Numbered from the stretch's first letter, positions 1-6,406 are shown. The stretch: 6,488 nucleotides of DNA from Tannerella sp. (GCA_031288935.1 JAITQL010000023.1:1-6488); one strand, 5' to 3'. The notes: a model not told the origin generated them from the letters alone. Made by a program: numbers and translations.

Positions 1-268
1 TGCCTTCCGTGCCGGAGAGGTCGCTATCTACGATCACGCGGAAGGCGGTTTGGTACGTCCCCCTCTCCACGGCACGGATCGTCCATGAGAAACGGGGTTG
101 GGGAACGTCTATCCCCATCGGATTTGTCAGGTACTCGCACCGCAGATCGTCTATGGACAGCGATGAGGTGCAGGCGCTCAAAAGAGCCGCCAGGATCAGG
201 CCCAAGCCTGTCAGTTTACGTGTAATAAAATCCGGCATTCCTGCCGGTAGTTTGGTTTCTTTAATCAT
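1..268 (-). CDS. GH78-type alpha-L-rhamnosidase lipoprotein, 5' part only
   Basis: Reading the minus strand from the ATG at 268-266 gives 89 open codons that run off the left edge, so only the N-terminus is present. Residues 19-33 are a hydrophobic stretch ending in the lipobox LLSAC, predicting lipidation at Cys33 and export across the inner membrane. The mature part contains LRCEYLTNPMGID (residues 42-54), then PRFSW (58-62) and RGTYQTAFRVIV (69-80). This is the characteristic opening of bacterial GH78 alpha-L-rhamnosidases, which remove terminal L-rhamnose from plant glycosides and polysaccharides. The catalytic domain lies outside the window, so activity cannot be judged. Met11 (238-236) is an alternative start that would give a more usual signal peptide with Cys at position 23. 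A -7 promoter box lies just upstream at 301-293. A plus-strand frame over the same bases has no recognisable protein signature. The gene is transcribed divergently from the PspC-uvrB cluster. Confidence 0.8.
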   Translation of the reverse strand, partial: MIKETKLPAGMPDFITRKLTGLGLILAALLSACTSSLSIDDLRCEYLTNPMGIDVPQPRFSWTIRAVERGTYQTAFRVIVDSDLSGTEG

Positions 269-292
269 GACTTTATAATTTCATTTTGCATA

Positions 293-301
293 GCAAAGGT
301 A
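293..301 (-). promoter_or_regulatory. Probable -7 promoter box of the rhamnosidase gene
   Basis: On the minus strand the bases read TACCTTTGC, an exact match to the Bacteroidetes -7 consensus TAnnTTTG. It would start transcription near 285-287 and leave a leader of roughly 18 bases before the ATG at 268. No TTTG -33 box is seen 19-21 bases further upstream, where the sequence is a purine/AT-rich run, so the promoter may be weak or may need an activator. Confidence 0.5.
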
Positions 302-440
302 CATATAAAATATATTCTTCTCATGAGGGTGTATTCCAAATTGTCGCTTTGATAGCATTTCATGGAATGAGCCGTTCAGTCTTGACATTCCGCGTGAAAG
401 AAATGAACTGGCATGGCGCCCCAAAAAGTTTCGACCGTTT

Positions 441-473
441 TTTGTCTATCAACGGAATATTGTTTACTTTTGC
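441..473 (+). promoter_or_regulatory. Promoter of the PspC-uvrB-amidase cluster
   Basis: TTTG at 441-444 is followed after exactly 20 bases by TACTTTTGC at 465-473. This fits the Bacteroidetes primary sigma factor consensus TTTG-N19-21-TAnnTTTG. The expected transcription start is near 479-481, which leaves an AT-rich leader of about 18 bases and no Shine-Dalgarno sequence before the ATG at 498. Confidence 0.8.
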
Positions 474-497
474 TTTGTATTTAAAAAACAAAAAGTT

Positions 498-704
498 ATG
501 ACAACAATAAAAAGGTTGTACCGTTCGGACAGCGATAAGATGGTTGCCGGCGTATGCGCCGGAATAGCAGCGTATTTTGAGTTGGATCCCACACTGGTGC
601 GCGTCGGATACATTCTGTTCTGTGTGTTTACCGCCTTTGCCGGTGTGCCGGTCTATCTGATTTTATGGATCGTCATTCCCCGGAACAAAAATTTGTATTC
701 ATGA
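498..704 (+). CDS. PspC-domain small membrane protein
   Basis: This 68-residue protein is essentially one PspC domain. Residues 5-40 carry the family pattern: RLYRS, then KMVAGVCAGIAAYFELDPTL, then VRVGYILF. A hydrophobic segment follows (about 37-60) ending in YLILWIVIPRNK. In enterobacteria PspC is an inner-membrane partner in the phage-shock envelope-stress response; stand-alone short PspC-domain proteins are common in Bacteroidota, where their role is poorly known and psp partners are often absent. No pspA or pspB homologue is visible here. The gene has its own well-formed promoter (441-473). Its TGA stop overlaps the uvrB start codon as ATGA (701-704), so the two are probably translationally coupled. 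The domain call is firm; a stress-sensing role is an inference from the family. Confidence 0.88.
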   Translation: MTTIKRLYRSDSDKMVAGVCAGIAAYFELDPTLVRVGYILFCVFTAFAGVPVYLILWIVIPRNKNLYS

Positions 705-2728
705 GTTTTCAAGTCGTTTCGCCCTTTCAGCCCACCGGCGATCAGCCGGAAGCCATCCGGGCGCTAACGGAAGGTCTCAGGAGCAGCGTACCGTTCCAGA
801 CCCTGCTGGGCGTAACCGGGTCGGGAAAAACGTTTACCGTCGCCAACGTGATCGAAAAAGTGCAGATGCCTACGCTGATACTGAGCCACAACAAGACGCT
901 GGCCGCCCAGCTCTACAGCGAGTTCAAGGGCTTTTTCCCGTACAACGCCGTGGAATATTTCGTCTCCTACTACGACTACTACCAGCCCGAAGCCTATCTG
1001 CCGGTTACGGATACGTATATCGAAAAAGACCTGGCCATCAATGCGGAGATCGACAAGTTGCGCCTGCGGACGACCGCTTCGCTGCTCTCCGGCCGGCGCG
1101 ACATCATTGTCGTCTCCTCCGTCTCCTGTCTGTACGGCATGGCCAACCCGACTGCCTTCGCCGAAAGAGTCGTCCACCTTCACCAGGGCATGAAAATCGC
1201 GCGCGACACCGTGCTCCGCCGGTTTGTAGACGCTTTGTACGTCAACAACAAGGTGGATTTTCACAGCGGCAGTTTCCGCGTGAACGGCGGTACGGTCGAC
1301 GTCTTCCCCTCCATCGAGAGTTACGACGGCATTGCCTACCGCATTGAATTTTGGGGCGAAGAAATCGAACGGATCGCCTCCTTCAACCCTCTCACCGGAC
1401 AGGAATACGACGAACAGTCGGATCTGAATATTTATCCGACCAATCTGTTTGTCACCTCGCAGGACAGCATCTATTCCGCGATCCGGCAAATCAGGACGGA
1501 TTTGGGAGAACAGGTCGAACAGTTGCGCGGCATCGGCAAGCGGGCCGAAGCCAAACGGCTGGAAGAGCGCGTGTCGTTCGATCTGGAAATGATACAGGAA
1601 CTGGGGCATTGTTCGGGCATCGAAAACTATTCCCGCTATTTTGACGGGCGGGAGGCCGGGGAACGCCCCTATTGTCTGCTGGATTATTTCCCGGATGATT
1701 TCCTGCTGGTGATTGACGAAAGTCACGCCACGGTGCCGCAGATCCGGGCCATGTACGGCGGCGACCATTCCCGCAAGCAGACGTTGATCGACTATGGCTT
1801 CCGCCTGCCGGCCGCCAAGGATAACCGCCCGCTGACATTCGACGAGTTTGAATCGCTGACGCAGGCGACCATTTACGTGAGCGCCACGCCGGCCGAATAT
1901 GAACTGATGAAAAGCGAAGGCGTTGTCGTAGACCAGGTGATTCGTCCGACCGGACTGTTAGACCCGGCGATTGATGTGCGTCCGAGTCTGAACCAGATCG
2001 ACGACCTGATGGAAGAAATCGCCCTGCGGACAGCCGTGCATGAACGTGTCCTGGTGACCACCCTCACCAAGCGCATGGCGGAGGAACTGACCAACTACCT
2101 GACGCGGATGAATGTCCGGTGCAACTACATCCACAGCGACGTGGAAACGCTGGAGCGCGTCCGGATCATGGACGATTTGCGGAAAGGAGTCTTCAACGTA
2201 CTGATCGGCGTCAATTTGCTGCGCGAAGGGCTGGATTTGCCGGAAGTGTCGCTGGTAGCGATTCTGGATGCCGACAAGGAGGGCTTTCTGCGGTCGCACC
2301 GCTCGCTGACGCAGACGGCCGGACGCGCCGCCCGCAACGTAAACGGGAAAGTCATCTTCTATGCAGACAAAATCACCGTCAGCATGCAACTTACGATGGA
2401 CGAGACCACCCGGCGGCGGGAAAAGCAACTGGCATACAACGAAAAGCACGGCATCACGCCCAGGCAAATCGTTAAGGACATCGTCTCGATGCTGGATGAA
2501 ACGGAATCGCCGTCACCGGGAAGCAGACAGGAGTACGCAATGGCGCCCGAACCCATGCTCGTTGCCGACCCCGTGATTCAGTACATGAACCGGCAGCAGC
2601 TGGAGAATGCCATCGAGCAAACCCGGCAACAGATGCAGGAGGCCGCCAAAAGACTGGACTTTCTGGAAGCTGCACAGTTCCGGGACGAAATGTTCAAGTT
2701 GCAGGAGCTGCTGGAAAAAAAAGAATAA
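701..2728 (+). CDS. uvrB: UvrABC excision nuclease subunit B
   Basis: UvrB is the damage-verifying helicase-like subunit of nucleotide excision repair; UvrA loads it onto lesions and it then recruits UvrC for incision. The 675-residue protein is full length for the family. The N-terminus reads FQPTGDQPEAI, followed by Walker A GVTGSGKT (37-44). The DNA-clamping beta-hairpin signature YYDYYQPEAY is at 90-99, the Walker B/DEAD-type motif DESH at 339-342, and the helicase motif VI QTAGRAARN at 538-546. The C-terminal UVR domain (about 627-675), which contacts UvrC, is a predicted coiled-coil. All key residues are present. I chose the ATG at 701 rather than one at 665: the extra 12 residues upstream lie within the PspC gene and do not resemble UvrB, and the 701 start gives the standard N-terminus. 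Translation is probably coupled to the PspC gene. No LexA-type operator was recognised upstream. Confidence 0.97.
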   Translation: MSFQVVSPFQPTGDQPEAIRALTEGLRSSVPFQTLLGVTGSGKTFTVANVIEKVQMPTLILSHNKTLAAQLYSEFKGFFPYNAVEYFVSYYDYYQPEAYLPVTDTYIEKDLAINAEIDKLRLRTTASLLSGRRDIIVVSSVSCLYGMANPTAFAERVVHLHQGMKIARDTVLRRFVDALYVNNKVDFHSGSFRVNGGTVDVFPSIESYDGIAYRIEFWGEEIERIASFNPLTGQEYDEQSDLNIYPTNLFVTSQDSIYSAIRQIRTDLGEQVEQLRGIGKRAEAKRLEERVSFDLEMIQELGHCSGIENYSRYFDGREAGERPYCLLDYFPDDFLLVIDESHATVPQIRAMYGGDHSRKQTLIDYGFRLPAAKDNRPLTFDEFESLTQATIYVSATPAEYELMKSEGVVVDQVIRPTGLLDPAIDVRPSLNQIDDLMEEIALRTAVHERVLVTTLTKRMAEELTNYLTRMNVRCNYIHSDVETLERVRIMDDLRKGVFNVLIGVNLLREGLDLPEVSLVAILDADKEGFLRSHRSLTQTAGRAARNVNGKVIFYADKITVSMQLTMDETTRRREKQLAYNEKHGITPRQIVKDIVSMLDETESPSPGSRQEYAMAPEPMLVADPVIQYMNRQQLENAIEQTRQQMQEAAKRLDFLEAAQFRDEMFKLQELLEKKE

Positions 2729-2740
2729 AACAGGAAGAAT

Positions 2741-3607
2741 ATGTTGCAAAGAGACGGATTGTTTTTTTTACTGCTGCTTTTCACGGTTGCCTGCAAGGGG
2801 CAGGCTCCGCAGCCGGCAGATTTTACGCCGGATTTTACGCCGGAAGACCGGGCGCTGTTTGAACGCTATCTCCAGGCCACGGAAACGAAGGCAACGCTTC
2901 CGTCAGGCGACCTGATCATTGAAACGGCCAGGTTTTTCATGGAGACGCCTTACGCGGCTTCCACGCTGGAGAAAGAGCCGGAACGGCTGACCGTCAATCT
3001 GCGCGAAATGGATTGCACCACCTTTGTGGAGACGTGCATCGCCCTGGCGCGTACGAGGAAAGCGCCGAATCCCTCGTTCGAACTGTTTTGCGACCACCTG
3101 CGGCAACTGCGTTACCGCGACGGCGTGATTCGCGACTACACCGACCGGCTGCACTATTTCTCCGACTGGCTGTATGAAAACGAACGGAAGGGCTTCGTCC
3201 GGGACATGACCCTGTCCACAGGCGGCAAACCCCGGCGCGTAAACGTTTCCTTCATGTCCGCGCATCCCGACCGCTATCCTGCCTTGCAGTCGCATCCGGA
3301 GCGGGTGCAGGTCATACGCCGGAAAGAGCGGGAAATAACGGCGCGCAACGGATATGCCATGATTCCCGAAGCGGATGTTGCCGGGTGCAGCGGGAATATG
3401 AGAAACGGAGACATCGTGTGTTTCGTGACCAGCCTGGAAGGACTGGACATTGCGCACCTCGGTTTCATCCACCGGAAAGGGAACGCGACAAGTTTCATAC
3501 ACGCCTCGTCGTCGGCCAAAAAAGTGATTGCGGAACCGCGTTCCCTGCAACAGTACGTGCACGCTGTCCGGACGACGGTCGGCCTTATGATTGTCCGGCC
3601 GGAATGA
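2741..3607 (+). CDS. DUF1460 family NlpC/P60-type muropeptide amidase, exported
   Basis: This 288-residue protein matches the DUF1460 (amidase-like) family. Members characterised from Bacteroides have an NlpC/P60 cysteine-peptidase fold and cut the N-acetylmuramoyl-L-alanine bond of peptidoglycan fragments. Residues 7-18 are hydrophobic and end in FTVAC, so Cys18 may be lipidated, although Thr at -3 is a poor lipobox residue; ordinary secretion to the periplasm is the alternative. The likely nucleophile is Cys92 in REMDCTTFVE. His239 in LDIAHLGFIH is the likely catalytic histidine, and His254 in FIHASS is a conserved candidate third residue. PDRYPALQ and RNGDIVCFVT are further family-like segments. 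The gene starts 12 bases after uvrB, with AGGAAG (2732-2737) just upstream as a plausible ribosome-binding site, so it should share the uvrB transcript. The likely role is peptidoglycan turnover or muropeptide scavenging. A link to DNA repair is not implied by the sequence. Confidence 0.85.
   Translation: MLQRDGLFFLLLLFTVACKGQAPQPADFTPDFTPEDRALFERYLQATETKATLPSGDLIIETARFFMETPYAASTLEKEPERLTVNLREMDCTTFVETCIALARTRKAPNPSFELFCDHLRQLRYRDGVIRDYTDRLHYFSDWLYENERKGFVRDMTLSTGGKPRRVNVSFMSAHPDRYPALQSHPERVQVIRRKEREITARNGYAMIPEADVAGCSGNMRNGDIVCFVTSLEGLDIAHLGFIHRKGNATSFIHASSSAKKVIAEPRSLQQYVHAVRTTVGLMIVRPE
2819..2842 (+). repeat. 12-base perfect tandem duplication inside the amidase gene
   Basis: GATTTTACGCCG occurs twice in direct succession at 2819-2830 and 2831-2842. 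It encodes DFTPDFTP in the linker just after the signal peptide, keeping the reading frame. It looks like a recent in-frame slippage duplication in a segment that tolerates length change. Confidence 0.9.
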
Positions 3608-3633
3608 TGCGCTTGAAATGTCCGTAACCTTTT

Positions 3634-3666
3634 TTTGTATATTCGTCGGGAAGATTCTATATTTGT
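3634..3666 (+). promoter_or_regulatory. Promoter of the Crp/Fnr regulator gene
   Basis: TTTG at 3634-3637 and TATATTTGT at 3658-3666 are separated by 20 bases, an excellent match to the Bacteroidetes TTTG / TAnnTTTG promoter. Transcription should start near 3671-3674, giving a leader of about 28 bases. It lies in the 93-base gap after the amidase gene, so the regulator has its own transcript. A T-run (3630-3636) merges into the -33 box; no convincing terminator hairpin precedes it. Confidence 0.78.
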
Positions 3667-3700
3667 GCTCAAAAGTAAAAAGTATGCTTTATAACAAGCC

Positions 3701-4399
3701 GTGGTAGAAAAAAAGAAAGAAGTCGATATTTCGACCAGTTTATGGGAAGTTTGGAGAGTCTTGACAGAGCAGGAACGGGAAATACTTCGGGACAGGTCGT
3801 CCATCCAGCAATTCAAGCGAAATGAATTGATTTACCTCGAAGGCGACGACCCGGACAGCATGATGTGCCTGCTCAAGGGGAAAGTAAGAATCTTCAAGAA
3901 AGGGGTCGGCGGGCGAAGTCAAATCATCCGCATGATCAAACCGATCCAGTATTTTGCATACCGGGCTTATTTCGCCCGGGAGAAATACCTGACGGCGGCT
4001 TCCGCCTTCGAGGCCTCCACCGTTTGTATCATCCCGATGTCGGTGGTCGAATCGCTGATCCGGGCCAATCCCAATCTGGCGATGTTTTTCATCCGCCAGC
4101 TTTCGACCGATCTGGGCATTGCCGACGAGCGTACCGTCAATCTGACCCAGAAGCATATCCGCGGACGGCTGGCGGAATCGCTGCTGTTCCTAATGGACTG
4201 CTACGGCCTGGAGGAAGACGGGGCGACCCTCAGCATTTACCTTTCGCGCGAAGACCTGGCCAACCTTTCCAACATGACAACGTCCAATGCCATTCGCACG
4301 CTGTCCACCTTTGTGGTCGAACACATCATCGCTTTGGACGGCCGGAAAGTGAAAATCATCGACGGCGACCGCCTTCGCAGAATCAGCCGGATGGGATAA
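3701..4399 (+). CDS. Crp/Fnr family transcriptional regulator
   Basis: This 232-residue protein has the two-domain Crp/Fnr layout. An N-terminal cyclic-nucleotide-binding-like beta-roll (about 20-130) contains IYLEGDDPDSMMCLLKGKVRIFKKG, and a dimerisation helix follows (about 125-155, NPNLAMFFIRQLSTDLG). The C-terminal winged helix has its helix-turn-helix near 181-202 (SREDLANLSNMTTSNAIRTL). It closely resembles a regulator type widespread in Bacteroidales. The beta-roll segment RMIKPIQYFAYRAYFA (77-92) lacks the Gly-Glu and Arg-Ser/Thr phosphate-binding residues of CRP, so cAMP is probably not the ligand; there is also no FNR-type N-terminal cysteine cluster. The signal it senses is therefore unknown. 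The start is GTG at 3701: an in-frame TAA at 3692-3694 excludes anything upstream, and conserved sequence (LWEVWRVLTEQERE) begins at about residue 13. It has its own promoter, and the next gene starts 70 bases after its stop. Confidence 0.93.
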   Translation: MVEKKKEVDISTSLWEVWRVLTEQEREILRDRSSIQQFKRNELIYLEGDDPDSMMCLLKGKVRIFKKGVGGRSQIIRMIKPIQYFAYRAYFAREKYLTAASAFEASTVCIIPMSVVESLIRANPNLAMFFIRQLSTDLGIADERTVNLTQKHIRGRLAESLLFLMDCYGLEEDGATLSIYLSREDLANLSNMTTSNAIRTLSTFVVEHIIALDGRKVKIIDGDRLRRISRMG

Positions 4400-4409
4400 C
4401 AGCCGGAAA

Positions 4410-4460
4410 ATTCAACATTCAACATTCAAAATTCAAGATTCAACGATTCAAAAATTCAAG
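4410..4460 (+). repeat. ATTCAA tandem array, upstream copy
   Basis: Seven exact ATTCAA hexamers start at 4410, 4417, 4424, 4431, 4438, 4446 and 4454. Spacing is 7 bases for the first five and then 8. The spacer base varies (C, C, A, G, then CG and AA). The array begins 10 bases after the Crp/Fnr stop codon and ends 9 bases before the next ATG, so it makes up most of that 70-base gap. No promoter consensus is seen in it. A sister array lies beyond the following gene at 6370-6406, in the same orientation. Confidence 0.95.
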
Positions 4461-4469
4461 ATTTTAAGC

Positions 4470-6365
4470 ATGAAAAAGAGATTGTTACTTTGCTTGTGGC
4501 TGATTTCCGTTTTTGCCGCGGCAGCAGGAGAAAAGGGCGGAATCATCTGCCTGGGAAACGGAGAGATGGCCGTGTACGAAGAAAGGAGCAGCATCATCCA
4601 GCTCTTTGGCCCGCCATACAGTTCGCCGTCGGCGTTCCGGTTGACAACCGTCCATCCGGAAGGCGTGCTGTCGCAGCGTGAAACGGGAACGGCCATCTGG
4701 ACGCACCGGCTGTCCGGAGAGGCCGGTACAATGACGGATTTCGTCGCCGGCGCCCTGCCCTGTTTCGTGCGAACCGTCGAGAACGCCGATACCCTGCGCT
4801 TCCGGCTGAAGCTGGCCGAAGCGGCTGCCGCCATCGACCATACGCCGGTCTACCGGACGGACGGCCTGCAGTGCGCACTGCTGATCACCACGCCGGCCGG
4901 CTCCTTCGCCTACAACACCTACCCTACCCTGACCGACAACCATTACCTGTTCATGGCCAAAGGCGACCTCCGCATCGCCCGGACTGCGCCCGGAACATGG
5001 GACATCGTGTGCCTGCCCGGCCAAAGCGACCTGCGGATCGTCAGCGGGCGCGACTATCCGCAGTGCATCACCCATGCCCGGCAGGCGCTGGAGGCTGACC
5101 GCAACACCCTGCTGGCGCAGACGAGGGCGTTCTGGCAAACGTTTACCGGCGCCCGCACCGACTTTGAGAAAACCCTCCCCGGAAACCTTCCGCAGCGGGC
5201 GCTGCTCCTGCAGACCGTCGACGACGTGGCCGTGATGATCAAGGCGCAGCAGGGAACCGAAGGCAGCGTCCTGGCCGGATACAACTATCACCTGGGATAC
5301 GTGAGAGACCAGTACGGCGTTTCGCGGGGACTGCTGAAGTTAGGCCATACGCGGGAAGCCAAAACCATTCTCCGCTTCTACTGGGACGTCTGGAGCCGGA
5401 AAGGAAAGATACACAATGCACAGGGCATCGGCCTGGATGCGTTTCACATCCACGAAAACGACGAAGTGGAAATCACCGGATACTTCATCATCCAGGCGTT
5501 TGACTACCTGAAAAAAACCGGCGACAGCGACTTCATCCGGATGATCTTCCCGATGCTCGAATGGGCATGGGACTGCCAGGTCAGAAACCTGCACCGCCAG
5601 ATGCTGCCCTTCAACGGCGACGAGACGTACGTGGCCGGCGGCATACTGCCCCGCACGGTACTGTTCGACGGATCGGCCGAGGCCACCCTCCTCTTCCTCA
5701 CCGGCGGGAAACGGCTGCTCGAATGGGCGGAAAGCCAGCGCCTCTGGACGGCGCAGCAAGCAGCCCGGGCCGGAGAAATCCTGCACGAAGTCCGGCTCCG
5801 GTACCCCGACCGTTTCCTGAAGGACGGAAAATTGCGGACGAACAATCCCGAACGGAAACAGGGACTGGCGTTCCCCCCCTTCCGCCACGGCGTCTGCGAA
5901 GCGTGCATCCACGTGAAATGGACGCAGCGGACGGCCAACAACCGCTACTTGTGCGCGGCCTGCTTCCCGCACGAAACGCTGCCCGACCTGCACGACGAGA
6001 CGTATTACGTCCAGTCCGTCAGCCTGACCCCCCGGTACATCGAAAGCGACGTCCTGCCCGATTCGCAGGTCAACCAATTGGTGCAAGACCTCATCGCCTC
6101 CTACACCGCCACCGGCAAACTGCCCTCCCGTCCCGACGGCCGCCGAACCGTGGGCTACGACTACGGCCTGTTTCTTTTTTCGCTCGTCAGGATGAACCAC
6201 CCGCTCAAGGACAGCATCTACGCCCGGATGCTGGACGTGATAGACGACACGGGCGCCTGGGTGGAATATTACGAAGACGGCGTGCCGTCGGGCACCCTCT
6301 GCCGCCCCTGGGAAAGCGCCATCAACATCGAAGCCGCCATCGAATACGCGGAAAATTACCGGTAA
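4470..6365 (+). CDS. Exported six-hairpin (alpha/alpha)6 glycosidase-like protein
   Basis: The 631-residue product starts with a signal peptide (MKKRLLLCLWLISVFAAAAG), so it should act in the periplasm or outside the cell; I see no lipobox. Residues about 21-230 look beta-rich, like the N-terminal sandwich domain of GH15/GH65-type enzymes, and include LFGPPYSSP (45-53). The rest looks like a helical (alpha/alpha)6 barrel, with GYNYHLGYVRDQYG (270-283, a GH15-like aromatic-x-RD motif) and HENDEVEITGYF (328-339). MLPFNGDETY follows, and the end is RPWESAINIEA (612-622). Acidic residues in 329-334 and Glu615 are candidate catalytic acid and base, by analogy only. A CxxC-x15-CxxC motif (Cys476, 479, 495, 498) suggests a small metal-binding insert. 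I do not recognise the exact family; the substrate is probably an alpha-linked glucoside or other oligosaccharide, unproven. No promoter is visible in the 70-base gap, so read-through from the Crp/Fnr gene is likely. Confidence 0.7.
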   Translation: MKKRLLLCLWLISVFAAAAGEKGGIICLGNGEMAVYEERSSIIQLFGPPYSSPSAFRLTTVHPEGVLSQRETGTAIWTHRLSGEAGTMTDFVAGALPCFVRTVENADTLRFRLKLAEAAAAIDHTPVYRTDGLQCALLITTPAGSFAYNTYPTLTDNHYLFMAKGDLRIARTAPGTWDIVCLPGQSDLRIVSGRDYPQCITHARQALEADRNTLLAQTRAFWQTFTGARTDFEKTLPGNLPQRALLLQTVDDVAVMIKAQQGTEGSVLAGYNYHLGYVRDQYGVSRGLLKLGHTREAKTILRFYWDVWSRKGKIHNAQGIGLDAFHIHENDEVEITGYFIIQAFDYLKKTGDSDFIRMIFPMLEWAWDCQVRNLHRQMLPFNGDETYVAGGILPRTVLFDGSAEATLLFLTGGKRLLEWAESQRLWTAQQAARAGEILHEVRLRYPDRFLKDGKLRTNNPERKQGLAFPPFRHGVCEACIHVKWTQRTANNRYLCAACFPHETLPDLHDETYYVQSVSLTPRYIESDVLPDSQVNQLVQDLIASYTATGKLPSRPDGRRTVGYDYGLFLFSLVRMNHPLKDSIYARMLDVIDDTGAWVEYYEDGVPSGTLCRPWESAINIEAAIEYAENYR

Positions 6366-6369
6366 ACAG

Positions 6370-6406
6370 ATTCAAAGATTCAAAATTCAAAGATTCAAAA
6401 ATTCGA
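6370..6406 (+). repeat. ATTCAA tandem array, downstream copy
   Basis: Four exact ATTCAA units start at 6370, 6378, 6385 and 6393, and a fifth, degenerate ATTCGA starts at 6401, spaced 7-8 bases apart. The array begins 4 bases after the glycosidase stop codon. It matches the array at 4410-4460 in unit, period and strand, so the two bracket the gene as direct repeats. It does not form a hairpin with a T-run, so it is not an intrinsic terminator on this strand. Confidence 0.93.

Noticed and set aside
9..278. Plus-strand 89-codon open frame
   Set aside because: No recognisable family features; the opposite strand over the same bases carries a lipoprotein signal and GH78 opening motifs.
286..501. 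Plus-strand 71-codon open frame
   Set aside because: It runs through both promoter regions and overlaps the PspC start; composition is AT-rich intergenic and no protein motif is seen.
665..700. Upstream ATG extending UvrB by 12 residues
   Set aside because: The extra residues lie in the PspC gene and do not match UvrB; the ATG at 701 gives the family N-terminus and the ATGA overlap.
764..1768. 334-codon minus-strand open frame within uvrB
   Set aside because: It lies wholly opposite conserved uvrB sequence; long antisense frames are expected from GC-biased codons, and the translation shows no family.
3574..3637. Possible terminator after the amidase gene (GGCC-rich inverted repeat plus T-run)
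   Set aside because: The stem is only about 5 base pairs with a 12-base loop and ends about 30 bases before the T-run, which is part of the next promoter's -33 region.
4410..4460. CRISPR array or insertion-sequence end
   Set aside because: Units are 6 bases with 1-2 base spacers, far too short for CRISPR; no inverted terminal repeats or transposase are present.
5340..6200. 286-codon minus-strand open frame within the glycosidase gene
   Set aside because: Antisense to a coherent exported protein, with no start context or motifs of its own.
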